Assembly: GCF_004634245.1 (NCBI RefSeq)
Contig: NZ_SJTF01000008.1
Coordinates: 124,001-188,000, forward strand
Source: Flavobacterium foetidum
GTDB taxonomy: Bacteria; Bacteroidota; Bacteroidia; Flavobacteriales; Flavobacteriaceae
Direction of reading: 5' to 3'
DNA length: 64,000 bases
Part shown: positions 30,868-40,644 of the stretch, in pieces
Numbering within the stretch: position 1 is the first letter of the stretch
Layout: each line of letters opens with the position of its first letter
Notes under the pieces: model-generated
Seen by the model: the letters and a program-made list of their open reading frames with translations, nothing else
What the model was told of the DNA's origin: nothing
Databases searched by the model: none
Position numbers and translations under genes: made by a program

Positions 30868-31614
30868 TTATTTTACTTCCTTGATGGTTGATGAATCGAT
30901 CCAACCCTCGGTTCCGTCTGTTAATTCTACTTTTTTCCAAGAGCCCATTGTTTCCTTAACATAGACTTTTGCTCCTTCGTGTAATAATATGACGGCCGAT
31001 CCCGCTTTTTGCGGCTCGCTTCTCACTTCGCTCATTTCAGAAAATACAATTGCAGGACGATCGTTATCAAAATGACTTTTTTCAGACATTCCGGCAGAAA
31101 CACTGATAGCCAAAGCAATTAGAAGAATAAACATTCCGACAAAATAAATCCTTTTTACAAGTGCTAACTGAGAAAAGTAATAACCTATAAAAGCCAGTAA
31201 AAAAGCAAAAGCAATTCCGACCGAAATCTTTGCCCAAGTATTATAATCGTAGATAGAAGTAAAGTTCTGAATAAGTTTTGCAAACCCCACTTTTGGAACT
31301 TCCTTAATTTCGTCAATGGTAAGCTTTTTGGCGAATTTCAGATTGTTCAAAGTCTCGGGGTCGTTTGGCTTTAGAACCAAAGCTTTTTCGTAATTGTAAA
31401 TCGAAGGAGCAACTTTATTGAGTTTATAATAACTGTTGGCCAAATTAAAATACAATTCGGCAGATTCTAATTTGTCTTCCTTGATGATATTTTCATAGAC
31501 CTGAACAGCTTCCTCATATTTTCCCTTTTGATATAATGCATTAGCAGATTCAAAGCGCCCTTGCGCAAAGAAAACTTGGGAAATTAATAAAAAAACATAT
31601 AGTATATTTTTCAT
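30868..31614 (-). CDS. BatE-like TPR and SH3-domain membrane protein
   Basis: The last gene of the Bat operon. From ATG 31614 the 248-residue product has a signal peptide (ends FAQG), a TPR region (about 20-100, NPxDPET-like repeats), two hydrophobic segments (about 128-149 and 156-174), and a C-terminal bacterial SH3 domain (about 190-245, GWIDSSTIKEV). The domain set matches BatE of Bacteroidota. An upstream in-frame ATG at 31713 overlaps batD and reads TTTGCGAA-type repeat sequence, so I reject it. Confidence 0.85.
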   Translation of the reverse strand: MKNILYVFLLISQVFFAQGRFESANALYQKGKYEEAVQVYENIIKEDKLESAELYFNLANSYYKLNKVAPSIYNYEKALVLKPNDPETLNNLKFAKKLTIDEIKEVPKVGFAKLIQNFTSIYDYNTWAKISVGIAFAFLLAFIGYYFSQLALVKRIYFVGMFILLIALAISVSAGMSEKSHFDNDRPAIVFSEMSEVRSEPQKAGSAVILLHEGAKVYVKETMGSWKKVELTDGTEGWIDSSTIKEVK

Positions 31615-31705
31615 TTTTAAATATTGTAATGAGATTTTCAACTTTGCGAACTTAAATTCAACACAATCTAAATCAATTTTCTTAGCGAACTTTGCGGTTA
31701 AAAAA

Positions 31706-33451
31706 CTAAACAATCTGTTTTTCTAATTCAGAAATAATCAAAACTGCCTTGTCATAATCTTGCTGAATCGAAGCGCTCGATGCTGGAGCATATCTTGCAA
31801 ATTCGCAGTTTTCTGTTAAATTGATAAAATTCTGAACGGTCTCTGGAGCGGCATTTCTTGATAAAAGCAGTTCTCTGATATTATCTTTACTCATTTCAGA
31901 AGTCTCGATATGCAGTTTTGCTTTTAAGAAATTGTGCATTGCTTTTTCCAGCGCAATGTAAAACGGCTCTTTGTTGTTCAAGTGCTTTTTGGCCTGAGAC
32001 AAGTATTTTTTCGCCAGTTTATTATTCATTCTAATTCTGTTTCCAGTTACATCGCTGTCTATAGCTTCTTTTTTCTTCTTCGCTAGAATTATAAGCGGAA
32101 TAATTATAAAAGGAGCGAAGATTAAACCTAAATACAAATCTGAATCGTAAAAGTCATTTTTGTCAATACTAACTAACGTAGTTTTAGTTTTGATGTATTT
32201 AAACTGTTCGGTTTTTGCTACAACATTTTTAGATGCTGTTGATGGATTGGCTTCTGCTAAAGTTGGCCCATCAAGAACATCAATCATAATTTCTTTAGAA
32301 GTGATGGTTTTATAGGTGCCAGAACTTAAATCAAAGTATGAAAACTGCATTGGCTTGATTGCATATTTTCCTTTGTATTGCGGAATTATAGTGTATTTGT
32401 CTGAAATTCTTCCAGACATTCCTGCAAGAGAAGTAGTCACCTGCTCATCGTGTACAGGATCATACATTTCGAGTGCATTTGGAACAACAGGTTTTGGAAG
32501 CGTAAACAATTTCATATTTCCGGTTCCCTGAGCACTTACGATTAAATCTAGGCTTTCTCCATTTTTTAAAGTAGTCTTAGACGGAGTTACCACAAAATTA
32601 AATTTACCGACTGCACCAGTAAATCCTTCTGGTTTGCCACTTTCCGGAAGTGGTCTTACATTTATGGTTTTTGCTCCTGCCGAAACTACTCTGTTGTCTT
32701 CTGCAAGAATCATCTGGCCAAACATATCGCGGCGATTTGTCGGCATTTGAACGCCAATATCAAGCGAAAGCGGTTCTAAAGTCAGTCTGCCTGATTTCTG
32801 AGGATATAGTATCGTCTTTTTAAGCACTACATAATAACATCTTTGTCCTTGAAAAGTTCCTTCTTCAAGTGATAATTGTTTGATGTCGATATTCTGATTC
32901 CAAAAATCGTTGTATTTAGGCTTTGCAAGTTCTTTAAAACCCGTAACATTGATTCCGTTAAAGTACAATTTGTAAACCACCGTCATTGGTTCGTTTACGT
33001 ACGGATTTGTTTTAGAAGTCTCAGCGACCAATTGCAGCAATTCGCTTCCGCTACCTTGAGGCCTGTCGTTTGGATCTCTTTCCTGTGCGACGGCATTCGT
33101 AACAGTAACTTTAATTGGAGCGGTTTTATAAACCTGTCCGTTGTATTCTATTGCAGCCTGTTTGATTGTTAGAGAACCTTTTCTGTCGGGCTGTAAAATA
33201 TAAGAATATATTTTTTGAAATGAACTTCTTCCGTTTATCCACGACTGGCTGATTTGCTGACTAGGACCTGCCACAATGTGGAAGCCTTCAAAATTCGGCT
33301 GGTCGAAATTATCTCCATCGACATTCATGATAAAATCGATTCGAAGTCTTTCGTTTACTCCAAGCGTGTTTTTGCTGACTTTGGCTTCAAATTGTACTTG
33401 AGCCATAAGTCCCTGAAAAGCGAATAGTAATAGAATTAAGTATCTTTTCAT
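31706..33451 (-). CDS. batD: BatD family protein
   Basis: BatD is an envelope protein of the Bacteroides aerotolerance operon. The 581-residue product has a signal peptide (MKRYLILLLFAFQGLMAQ), repeated beta-sandwich domains typical of BatD (about 20-410), one transmembrane segment (about 440-462, LYLGLIFAPFIIIPLIIL) and a cytoplasmic helical tail. It sits downstream of the TPR gene and upstream of the TPR-SH3 gene, as in B. fragilis. Its exact role in stress tolerance is not known. Confidence 0.92.
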   Translation of the reverse strand: MKRYLILLLFAFQGLMAQVQFEAKVSKNTLGVNERLRIDFIMNVDGDNFDQPNFEGFHIVAGPSQQISQSWINGRSSFQKIYSYILQPDRKGSLTIKQAAIEYNGQVYKTAPIKVTVTNAVAQERDPNDRPQGSGSELLQLVAETSKTNPYVNEPMTVVYKLYFNGINVTGFKELAKPKYNDFWNQNIDIKQLSLEEGTFQGQRCYYVVLKKTILYPQKSGRLTLEPLSLDIGVQMPTNRRDMFGQMILAEDNRVVSAGAKTINVRPLPESGKPEGFTGAVGKFNFVVTPSKTTLKNGESLDLIVSAQGTGNMKLFTLPKPVVPNALEMYDPVHDEQVTTSLAGMSGRISDKYTIIPQYKGKYAIKPMQFSYFDLSSGTYKTITSKEIMIDVLDGPTLAEANPSTASKNVVAKTEQFKYIKTKTTLVSIDKNDFYDSDLYLGLIFAPFIIIPLIILAKKKKEAIDSDVTGNRIRMNNKLAKKYLSQAKKHLNNKEPFYIALEKAMHNFLKAKLHIETSEMSKDNIRELLLSRNAAPETVQNFINLTENCEFARYAPASSASIQQDYDKAVLIISELEKQIV

Positions 33452-33548
33452 TACTTGTTTTATGCAGTTTTGTTTAACTGTTATGTGTGATTTAGTTTCA
33501 AAAAGTGAGCTAAAATAATAATTTAACGTTTAAAAGGTGTTGCTTATT

Positions 33549-34313
33549 TTACCAGTCTTTTTCAGCTTTCTTCGGACTGCCTTTTACTTTTTGAGCGTTT
33601 ACCTTGTCTTGGATTTTCTTTTCCTCATTGTTTACAGCGTCCAGTAAATTCTGAACACGTTCTTTTGAAATTCCGCCAGGCTGTGGTTTTGGTTCTCCTT
33701 TGTTGTCAGACTTGTCATCTTTTTTAGGATCATTTTTGCCATCTTTTTTATCCTTGTCTTTGTCGCCCTGGTCGTCTTTTTTGTCTTTGTCCTGACCTTT
33801 GTTTTTATCCTTGTCTTTGTTTTTATCTTTATTTTGATCCTTATCCTTATCTTTATTTTTGTCTTTGTTTTGGTCGTTTTTCGGTGGGTTTTCTTTTAAT
33901 TTCTGTTTTGCGTAAGCATAATTGTAACGTGTTTCTTCGTCGGTAGGATCGTTGCGCAATGCTTCTTTGTAGGCTTCTACGGCTTGAGAATAGTTTTTCT
34001 CTTTCATCAGCACATTTCCAAGATTATGAAAGGCTTTGTGTTTTTCTGGTCTTGTTTTGGCATTTTTTATCGCTTTCGCGTAAGCGTATTTGGCTTCAGA
34101 AATCTGATTTTGTCTGTAGATAGTATTCCCCAAATTATAAGGCGCCACAGAGCGATTAGGAAATTTTGATTCCGAAATTCTATAGTTGGCCTCAGCATCA
34201 ACAAATTTATTTTGCTTATATTCTTCATTGGCAGCAGGCAATGATTTGTCTTTCTTTTGTGCAGAAACCGCAAAAGAAACCGTTAGTAAAATATAAAGAA
34301 GTAAATTTTTCAT
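33549..34313 (-). CDS. batC: BatC-like TPR protein with Lys/Asp/Asn low-complexity tail
   Basis: The 254-residue exported protein has a signal peptide (ends SAQ) and three TPR-like repeats at about 25-140 (e.g. NLGNTIYRQNQISEAKYAY and LGNVLMKEKNYSQAV). A striking KDKDKNK-type low-complexity region follows at about 145-210, then a short C-terminal helix. Similar charged tails are usual for flavobacterial BatC. The tail is encoded by imprecise short DNA repeats that could expand or contract. Confidence 0.87.
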   Translation of the reverse strand: MKNLLLYILLTVSFAVSAQKKDKSLPAANEEYKQNKFVDAEANYRISESKFPNRSVAPYNLGNTIYRQNQISEAKYAYAKAIKNAKTRPEKHKAFHNLGNVLMKEKNYSQAVEAYKEALRNDPTDEETRYNYAYAKQKLKENPPKNDQNKDKNKDKDKDQNKDKNKDKDKNKGQDKDKKDDQGDKDKDKKDGKNDPKKDDKSDNKGEPKPQPGGISKERVQNLLDAVNNEEKKIQDKVNAQKVKGSPKKAEKDW

Positions 34314-34330
34314 TCTAAATTTTGTTTTTT

Positions 34331-34460
34331 TTAGCCACGAATTTGCTTCGCCTGTTGACTATCGTTCGGGTCGCTAATTGACACTAATTTTTTATTTCTT
34401 TTTGAATTTCACAAATTTAACAATTTGGTTTTTGTGTAAATTCGAGCAATTAGTGGCTAA
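34331..34460. repeat. Imperfect inverted repeat, GCCACGAATT family
   Basis: TTAGCCACGAATT at 34331-34343 is nearly complementary to GCAATTAGTGGCTAA at 34446-34460. The gap between the two Bat genes is otherwise AT-rich. The same words (ATTAGTG, ATTCGTGGC) recur at 42541-42571 upstream of the AlbA_2 gene. Confidence 0.6.
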
Positions 34461-34465
34461 CTTTT

Positions 34466-35491
34466 TTATTTTTTTTCGTTAAATAAATTCAACTCTTTTA
34501 TCCAATTTGTTTTTCTTTCTAATAGGAAAACATCTGCAAATAATAATAAAAAGGCAAATCCTATAAACCATTGGAACTGCGATTGGAATTCAGCCATCTG
34601 CGTAGCTTCAAATTCGGTTTTTTGTATTTTATTTAAAGCATTTTTGATGTATTCCAAAACCTCTTTAGTGCTGCCGCCATAAACGTAATCTCCTTTTGCA
34701 ATTGTTTTTAATCCTTCCTGATTAAGTTTGGTTATTACAGTTTCTCCATTTTGATCTTTTTGATAGTTTCTGATAACGCCATTTTCTCGCAAAGGAATAG
34801 TGCCTCCTTTTTCTGTACCAACACCAATAGTGATGATTTTCATTCCCAGTTTATTGGCTTCTTCGGCAGCTGCTAATGCTCCTTCTGAATGATCTTCTCC
34901 GTCAGAAATCAGAATTAGCAATTTGCTGGTTTTGCTCTTTTCATCAAAATATTTCGCTGATAAACGAATAGCCTCGTCTAGCGAAGTTCCCTGAGACGAA
35001 ACCATATCTGGACTCATGCTCTGCAAGTACATTTTGGCAACCCCGTAATCTGATGTAATAGGCAGTACAGGAAAAGCGCTTCCGGCATACGCCACAATAC
35101 CAATTCGGTCGCTTCCGAGATTATTGATGATTTGCGAAACCAATTGCTTGCTTTTCTGCAGACGGCTTGGCGCCACATCTTCGGCTAGCATACTTTTTGA
35201 AACATCGACTGCAAAAACAATGTCAATACCTTCTCTTTTTACGGTTTCCATTTTCGTTCCAATCTTCGGATTTACTAGTCCGATTATCAAACATAGAATT
35301 GCAAGAAGAAGTACCGTTATTTTTAAAACAGGTTTAAAAACAGATTTTTCGGGACTTAGCTTTTTTACCATTTCCAAATCACCGAATTCGCGTTGTTTTT
35401 TTCTTTTCCAATACATATTGAAAATAAAAATACCTGCCACGATTGGGAGCAAAAACAATAAGTATAAATATTTTTTTTCGTCTAATTCCAT
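34466..35491 (-). CDS. batB: BatB vWA-domain membrane protein
   Basis: The 341-residue protein (ATG 35491, MELDEKKYLYLLF) has an N-terminal membrane segment and a second one around 45-70. A vWA domain follows with the MIDAS motif DVSKSM and TSDYG/GTSLDEA loops, then a C-terminal membrane helix (about 305-325). The vWA side faces the periplasm. An in-frame ATG at 35524 would add 11 residues read from an intergenic repeat (AATTCCAATATTG). Neighbour and paralogue of batA. Confidence 0.93.
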   Translation of the reverse strand: MELDEKKYLYLLFLLPIVAGIFIFNMYWKRKKQREFGDLEMVKKLSPEKSVFKPVLKITVLLLAILCLIIGLVNPKIGTKMETVKREGIDIVFAVDVSKSMLAEDVAPSRLQKSKQLVSQIINNLGSDRIGIVAYAGSAFPVLPITSDYGVAKMYLQSMSPDMVSSQGTSLDEAIRLSAKYFDEKSKTSKLLILISDGEDHSEGALAAAEEANKLGMKIITIGVGTEKGGTIPLRENGVIRNYQKDQNGETVITKLNQEGLKTIAKGDYVYGGSTKEVLEYIKNALNKIQKTEFEATQMAEFQSQFQWFIGFAFLLLFADVFLLERKTNWIKELNLFNEKK

Positions 35492-35640
35492 ATAATTTTT
35501 TAAATTCCAATATTGAAATTCCAAACTTGTATTTACTTAAATTTCAACTTTTCAAACTTTAATTTTTGCTTTCCAATTTTAGATTCTAATTCAACTTAGA
35601 ATTTGGAATTTAAAATTTGGAAGTTTTTATTTTTGAAAAA

Positions 35641-36642
35641 TTAAATAAAGCTTCTGTAAACTGTATTTCTTAGTCCGACTTCAAGCACGATTAAAATCAA
35701 GGCAAACACCACAAAAAATCTGAATTTCTCGTCGTAATCGTAGAATTTTAATTCTTGGATTTCGGTTGTTTCTAGTTTATTGATTGCGTTATATATTTCG
35801 GCTAATTTATCGTTGCTCGTTGCTCTAAAATAAGTCCCATCGGTTTTGCGGGCGATGCTCTTCATTAATTTTTCGTCAATTTCTACTTTTTGCATTTTAA
35901 ACAATAAGCTTCCGTTTGGAGCGTATGCGTATGGAGATGAAGCCATTCCGTTTGTTCCCAGCCCAATCGTATACACTTTTATTCCGTATTGTTTGGCAAT
36001 ATCCGCAGCGGTTTCAGGTTCTATAAAACCAGCATTGTTTACACCATCTGTCAATAATATAATAACGCGGCTTTTTGCTTTACTGTCTTTTAAGCGATTC
36101 ACCGCTGTTGCAAGTCCCATTCCGATTCCGGTTCCGTCCTGCAATACGTTGTCGTACTTAATTTCTTTTATTGCTTCAAGAATTATGGCTTTGTCGCTGG
36201 TTACCGGAGTTTTGGTATAGGCTTCAGAAGCATATAAAACGAGTCCGATTCGGTCGTTTGGTCTTTCGCCAACAAAATCTGCCGCCACTCTTTTTAGAGC
36301 CTCCATTCGGTTTGGCTTTAAATCTCGTGCCAGCATACTTCCAGAAACGTCAATTGCCATTACAATATCAATCCCTTTTGTGGTTTTAGTCTGATTGCTG
36401 ATGTCCACCGTTCTCGGTCTTGTCAGTGCTATAATTAATGAACTTAATGCTAGAATCCTAAAAACATACAAAGCAGGTTTTAGCTTGGCGAGTAGAGAAG
36501 GACTGGCCGAAAATCCTGCCGTAGAACTCATTTTCAGCGTTGCCGACTGTTGGTTTCTTTTCCAGAAAAACCATCCTCCTGCAACTGGAATCAAAAGAAA
36601 CAACCAAAAGAATTCTGGATTTAAAAAGGTTAGTTTATCCAT
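35641..36642 (-). CDS. batA: BatA vWA-domain membrane protein
   Basis: The 333-residue protein has N-terminal membrane segments (about 8-26 and 56-76), a vWA domain with an intact MIDAS (AIDVSGSMLARD at about 91-102, DGTGIGMG loop) and a C-terminal helix (about 307-327). It is translationally coupled to the upstream 544-aa gene by a one-base TAATG overlap. BatA and BatB probably form an envelope complex controlled by the MoxR ATPase. Confidence 0.94.
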   Translation of the reverse strand: MDKLTFLNPEFFWLFLLIPVAGGWFFWKRNQQSATLKMSSTAGFSASPSLLAKLKPALYVFRILALSSLIIALTRPRTVDISNQTKTTKGIDIVMAIDVSGSMLARDLKPNRMEALKRVAADFVGERPNDRIGLVLYASEAYTKTPVTSDKAIILEAIKEIKYDNVLQDGTGIGMGLATAVNRLKDSKAKSRVIILLTDGVNNAGFIEPETAADIAKQYGIKVYTIGLGTNGMASSPYAYAPNGSLLFKMQKVEIDEKLMKSIARKTDGTYFRATSNDKLAEIYNAINKLETTEIQELKFYDYDEKFRFFVVFALILIVLEVGLRNTVYRSFI

Positions 36643-38276
36643 TAGTTATTCGCTTTTTTAAGTTCAACAGAATTTAGAATTCGCGTTGTAATGTCGTTTG
36701 CATACGTATCGCCTTCTTCATGCAAAATTATTATCTGCTGCAATCCTTGATCTTGTTTGAAAAGAAGGATTTCATAATACGCTTTTATGCTGGTTTTAGT
36801 AGCCGGATTCAGGATAGACATCGTTCCGTATCCCTTTATTCCCTGAATGCCTTCGTTAGTCTGAAAATCTTCCTGTTTGACAATGATATTTTGCCCACCT
36901 TGAAGTTCTACTATTTTTAGAGAACCTTCTAGTGCTTTAGACAAATCAATCTCTGTTGGCTGTTTGAATGTACTGGTTGAAACGGCAATGTAAAAGTTAT
37001 CAATCATGCTTCCGTATGTGAACAGCTGCATTTCTTTGATAAGTGCCATTGCTTCTTTAGGAAGTGCTTTTTCGGTATCCGTTCGTTTCAAAACTTTCGG
37101 AGTTTCAATTAGAATACCTGGATTTCCGTATTCGCTTTTTACCCATTCTCCTTCTAATAATTCTTTAGACGGATGACCAATCAGATTATCCTTCACGTAG
37201 TTGAAGCCTTTTGTAACTACAAAATAAGTGGTAGTTACAAACAACAATAAAATTACCGCAGCAACAGAATACCCAATTCGTGCATTTCGTTTTTTAAGAA
37301 GCTGTGCCTTAATTTGTTTTTGTCTCTGCGCTTCATTCAATAATTGATCTTCAATATCTTCAGGAGCTTCCGTTGGAATAGCATTGTCCAAGGTTAAAAT
37401 TACTTTCTGGATTTTGTTTCTATCTTCGGTGATTTCGAATTCAAGCGGTTTTGATTTCGCAAATTTTACCAAATCGGCTTGACGTAAAACGCGTTCAAGA
37501 TTTTCGACCGTTTCTGCTGTCAGTACCATTTTTTTCTTAGTTGAAGCTGTTCTGATTCCTTCAATTAATTCTGAAGTCGTGCTTTCCATCGCTGGAATCT
37601 GAATCGCTTCTTCTATATAATTTCTGGCGATATCTGTTAATTCGCTATAATATTCTTTGATTTCACCTTTTTGAACCAGTTCTTTTTTCTCTAGATTGTT
37701 CAATAAACTGGTCGCTTTTTCGATAGGCGTTTTATAAACTTCTTCTTCAATCTTTTTCAGCTGACGTTTTTTAACGTACCAATAAACGAAAGCGCCGATT
37801 CCGATAATCACTAATGCAATTAAGACGTAAATCCACCAAGTTCCCATTTCCTCATCAACAGAAGCAATGTCTTTGATGTCGTACATTTTTTGCTGTAAAG
37901 TATCCACCTTTACGTTGGCAACTTCAACTTTGATAGAATCAGAAAAGAATGGTTTTTTGTCAATCAGGATCTTTACACTAGGGATTACGTATTTTCCAGA
38001 GTCAAACTGTGTTAAACCGTATTTTTTTATTAATTCGTAAGTGTCGTTTTTCTTAACCGTATCAATCGGATAAGACTGAATTACTTCTAAAGCACCGATA
38101 TTTTTAAGTTTCGGAAAAACAACTTTTGATTTTGAGCTTACAACAGTTTTAAGTGTTAGCTTAAACTCGGCACCAATTTTATTTTTTGTGGTATCAATGC
38201 TTGTTTCTACAGGTTTCTGCTGCGCAAAAATCATAGTAGAAAAGAGAAATAAAAATATATAAAGTTTAAATTTCAT
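36642..38276 (-). CDS. Bat-operon exported membrane protein, 544 aa
   Basis: The protein has a signal peptide (1-19, ends FAQ), an N-terminal BatD-like beta domain (about 20-125), a transmembrane segment at about 146-167, a cytoplasmic helical domain resembling DUF4381-type proteins (about 170-330), a second membrane segment at about 345-365 and a C-terminal alpha/beta domain of unknown role. The position between DUF58 and batA is standard for flavobacterial bat operons. It may deliver or anchor the vWA proteins, but that is inference. Confidence 0.8.
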   Translation of the reverse strand: MKFKLYIFLFLFSTMIFAQQKPVETSIDTTKNKIGAEFKLTLKTVVSSKSKVVFPKLKNIGALEVIQSYPIDTVKKNDTYELIKKYGLTQFDSGKYVIPSVKILIDKKPFFSDSIKVEVANVKVDTLQQKMYDIKDIASVDEEMGTWWIYVLIALVIIGIGAFVYWYVKKRQLKKIEEEVYKTPIEKATSLLNNLEKKELVQKGEIKEYYSELTDIARNYIEEAIQIPAMESTTSELIEGIRTASTKKKMVLTAETVENLERVLRQADLVKFAKSKPLEFEITEDRNKIQKVILTLDNAIPTEAPEDIEDQLLNEAQRQKQIKAQLLKKRNARIGYSVAAVILLLFVTTTYFVVTKGFNYVKDNLIGHPSKELLEGEWVKSEYGNPGILIETPKVLKRTDTEKALPKEAMALIKEMQLFTYGSMIDNFYIAVSTSTFKQPTEIDLSKALEGSLKIVELQGGQNIIVKQEDFQTNEGIQGIKGYGTMSILNPATKTSIKAYYEILLFKQDQGLQQIIILHEEGDTYANDITTRILNSVELKKANN

Positions 38277-38424
38277 TTGATTTGGATTTCAGATTTTAGT
38301 CTAAAATGAAAGCTTAAAAATGAATTGAATGATGCAGATTTAAGCTAGTTTGTTTTTTTTAATTTTTGCAGAATTTATCTTTTTGAAACAATCTAAAGTC
38401 TAAAATCTGCTATCTAAAATTATT

Positions 38425-39288
38425 TTATCGTGATTTGAAATAGCCTAATAGTTTTGTAACATAATTTTCGTCTACTCTGGTATTTACGATTCCTGCTCCC
38501 GATTTACGGAAAGTGTCTTTAAAGTAGTTCAGTTTTTCTTGATAATGTTTCTCATAATTAAGACGAACCGCTTTTGAACCCGTATCGACCAATTGTATAG
38601 TGCCAGTTTCGGCGTCTAGCATGGGCACCATACCTAGATTTGGAATTCTTTCTTCGCGAATGTCATACACACGAACTCCTGTAATATCATGTTTTTTTGA
38701 AGCAATTTTCAAAGTATGCTCGTAAGCATCAGACATAAAATCGGAAATCATGAAAATAATGGCTTTTTTCTTTTGAGTTCCAGATAAAAACTTCAAAGCT
38801 TGAGCAATATCGGTTTTATGACTTTTCGGCTCAAATTCAATCAATTCTCGAATGATGCGAAGTACGTGCGAACGCCCTTTTTTTGGCGGAATGTATAGTT
38901 CTACGGTATCAGAAAATAAGATTAGACCAATTTTGTCATTGTTTTGTGTAGCCGAAAAAGCCATCGTCGCCGCAATTTCGGTTACGATGTCTTTCTTAAA
39001 TTGATTTTTAGAACCAAAAGATTCAGAGCCCGAAATATCGACCATCAAAACCATAGTCAATTCGCGCTCTTCTTCAAATACTTTAACGTGAGCTTCGTTA
39101 TAGCGTGCGGTCACATTCCAATCGATGTTACGAATATCATCTCCGTATTGGTATTGACGCACCTCGCTAAACGTCATTCCTCGTCCTTTAAATGAAGAGT
39201 GGTATTCTCCCGAAAAGATATGATTGCTCAGTCTCTTCGTTTTGATTTCTATTTTCCGTACTTTTTTTAAAAGCTCTTTTGTATCCAT
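38425..39288 (-). CDS. DUF58 domain-containing protein
   Basis: The 287-residue cytoplasmic protein has the conserved DUF58 core GRGMTFSEVRQYQYGDDIRN (about 35-54, the key block) and IDWNVTARY, plus a vWA-like section with VDISGSESFG at about 92-101. DUF58 proteins regularly follow moxR genes and are thought to work with the ATPase. It lies 139 bp after moxR, across a repeat-rich gap. Confidence 0.93.
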   Translation of the reverse strand: MDTKELLKKVRKIEIKTKRLSNHIFSGEYHSSFKGRGMTFSEVRQYQYGDDIRNIDWNVTARYNEAHVKVFEEERELTMVLMVDISGSESFGSKNQFKKDIVTEIAATMAFSATQNNDKIGLILFSDTVELYIPPKKGRSHVLRIIRELIEFEPKSHKTDIAQALKFLSGTQKKKAIIFMISDFMSDAYEHTLKIASKKHDITGVRVYDIREERIPNLGMVPMLDAETGTIQLVDTGSKAVRLNYEKHYQEKLNYFKDTFRKSGAGIVNTRVDENYVTKLLGYFKSR

Positions 39289-39298
39289 TTTTTTTAGT

Positions 39299-39424
39299 GT
39301 TCAGTGATCAGTTAGAAAGTGTTCAGTAAGTTCAAATTCTAAAAGGTCTTTCTGTCTTTATTAGTGTTCAGAGATTCAGTTAACAGTTTTTACTGAATAC
39401 TAAAAATCTGAACACTGAGCACTT
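39299..39424. repeat. GTGTTCAG-word repeats between moxR and DUF58 genes
   Basis: The gap contains several copies of GTGTTCAG or its complement CTGAACAC, including an inverted pair AGTGTTCAGA/TCTGAACACT (about 39363-39372 with 39405-39414). The same word is repeated at 41525-41556 and 51673-51709. Confidence 0.6.
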
Positions 39425-39427
39425 TTT

Positions 39428-40432
39428 TTAAGGTACCTCAATCTCGTTAACGATTTTGTTGATAATGTCTACAGAAGTAATGTTTTCTGCTTCTGCTTCG
39501 TAAGTGATTCCAACTCTGTGGCGTAAGACATCGTGAACAACTGCACGAACGTCTTCTGGGATTACGTAACCACGACGTTTGATGAAAGCATAACATTTAG
39601 CAGCATTAGCCAAGTTGATACTTCCACGAGGAGAAGCTCCAAAACTGATAAGCGGTTTTAAATCGGCTAATTTGTATTTTTCTGGGTAACGTGTTGCGAA
39701 AATAATATCTAAGATGTATTTCTCAATTTTTTCGTCCATATAAACTTCACGAACCGCTTCTTGCGCACGTAAAATCTGGTCAACAGAAACTACTGGATTT
39801 ACTTTTTCGAAAGTACCTTTTAAGTTCTGACGAATTACAAAACGCTCTTCATCAATTTTTGGATAATCGATAACAGTTTTTAGCATAAAACGGTCAACCT
39901 GTGCTTCAGGAAGTGCATAAGTACCTTCTTGCTCAACAGGGTTTTGCGTCGCTAATACTAAAAACGGACGGTCTAATTTGAAGGTAGAATCACCAATGGT
40001 AACTTGTTTTTCCTGCATCGCCTCTAATAGCGCAGACTGTACTTTTGCAGGAGCACGGTTGATCTCATCGGCAAGAACGAAATTGGCGAAAATCGGTCCT
40101 TTTTTAATTGAGAATTCGTTTGCTTTAATGTTGTAAATCATGGTTCCGATAACATCGGCAGGTAATAAATCTGGCGTAAACTGGATACGGCTGAAAGAAC
40201 CTTGAACTGCCTGAGAAAGCGTATTAATAGCCAAAGTTTTTGCCAGACCCGGAACTCCTTCTAGTAAAATATGTCCTTGTCCAAGTAACCCGATTAATAG
40301 ACGCTCGACCATATGTTTCTGACCCACAATAACTTTGTTCATTTCCATTGTAAGAAGGTCTATAAAAGCACTTTCTCTTTCAATTTTTTCATTTATCGCT
40401 CTAATGTCTAAAGTCGTTGTATTTTCTTCCAT
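39428..40432 (-). CDS. MoxR-family AAA+ ATPase
   Basis: MoxR ATPases act as chaperones for vWA and membrane protein complexes. The 334-residue product has Walker A GVPGLAKT, Walker B FVLADEINRAPAKVQSALLEAM with the MoxR-typical DEINRAP, sensor I LATQNP, and an arginine-finger region DRFMLK. It is the first gene of the Bat operon, so the 212-bp divergent region to the aldo/keto reductase probably holds the operon promoter. Confidence 0.95.
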   Translation of the reverse strand: MEENTTTLDIRAINEKIERESAFIDLLTMEMNKVIVGQKHMVERLLIGLLGQGHILLEGVPGLAKTLAINTLSQAVQGSFSRIQFTPDLLPADVIGTMIYNIKANEFSIKKGPIFANFVLADEINRAPAKVQSALLEAMQEKQVTIGDSTFKLDRPFLVLATQNPVEQEGTYALPEAQVDRFMLKTVIDYPKIDEERFVIRQNLKGTFEKVNPVVSVDQILRAQEAVREVYMDEKIEKYILDIIFATRYPEKYKLADLKPLISFGASPRGSINLANAAKCYAFIKRRGYVIPEDVRAVVHDVLRHRVGITYEAEAENITSVDIINKIVNEIEVP

Positions 40433-40644
40433 ATAAATATTTTTAAAACCTTGATTTTAACGCCTAATTTTTGAGAGTGCAAATTGACTATTTTTTGAGA
40501 AGTAAGATGTTAAAGAATGGTTAAAACTTCGACCAATGACCTAATTTTAAGGACTAATTGTGAATCTATTTTTATATTTTTAAGAACTTTGATGATTATG
40601 TTTTATTAAAGCATAATTATTACCAAAAATAACGCATAACTATT

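Noticed and set aside
33700..33900. Apparent short tandem repeats suggesting a CRISPR or satellite array
   Set aside because: The repeats encode the charged tail of the BatC-like protein in frame; spacing is irregular and there are no spacers.
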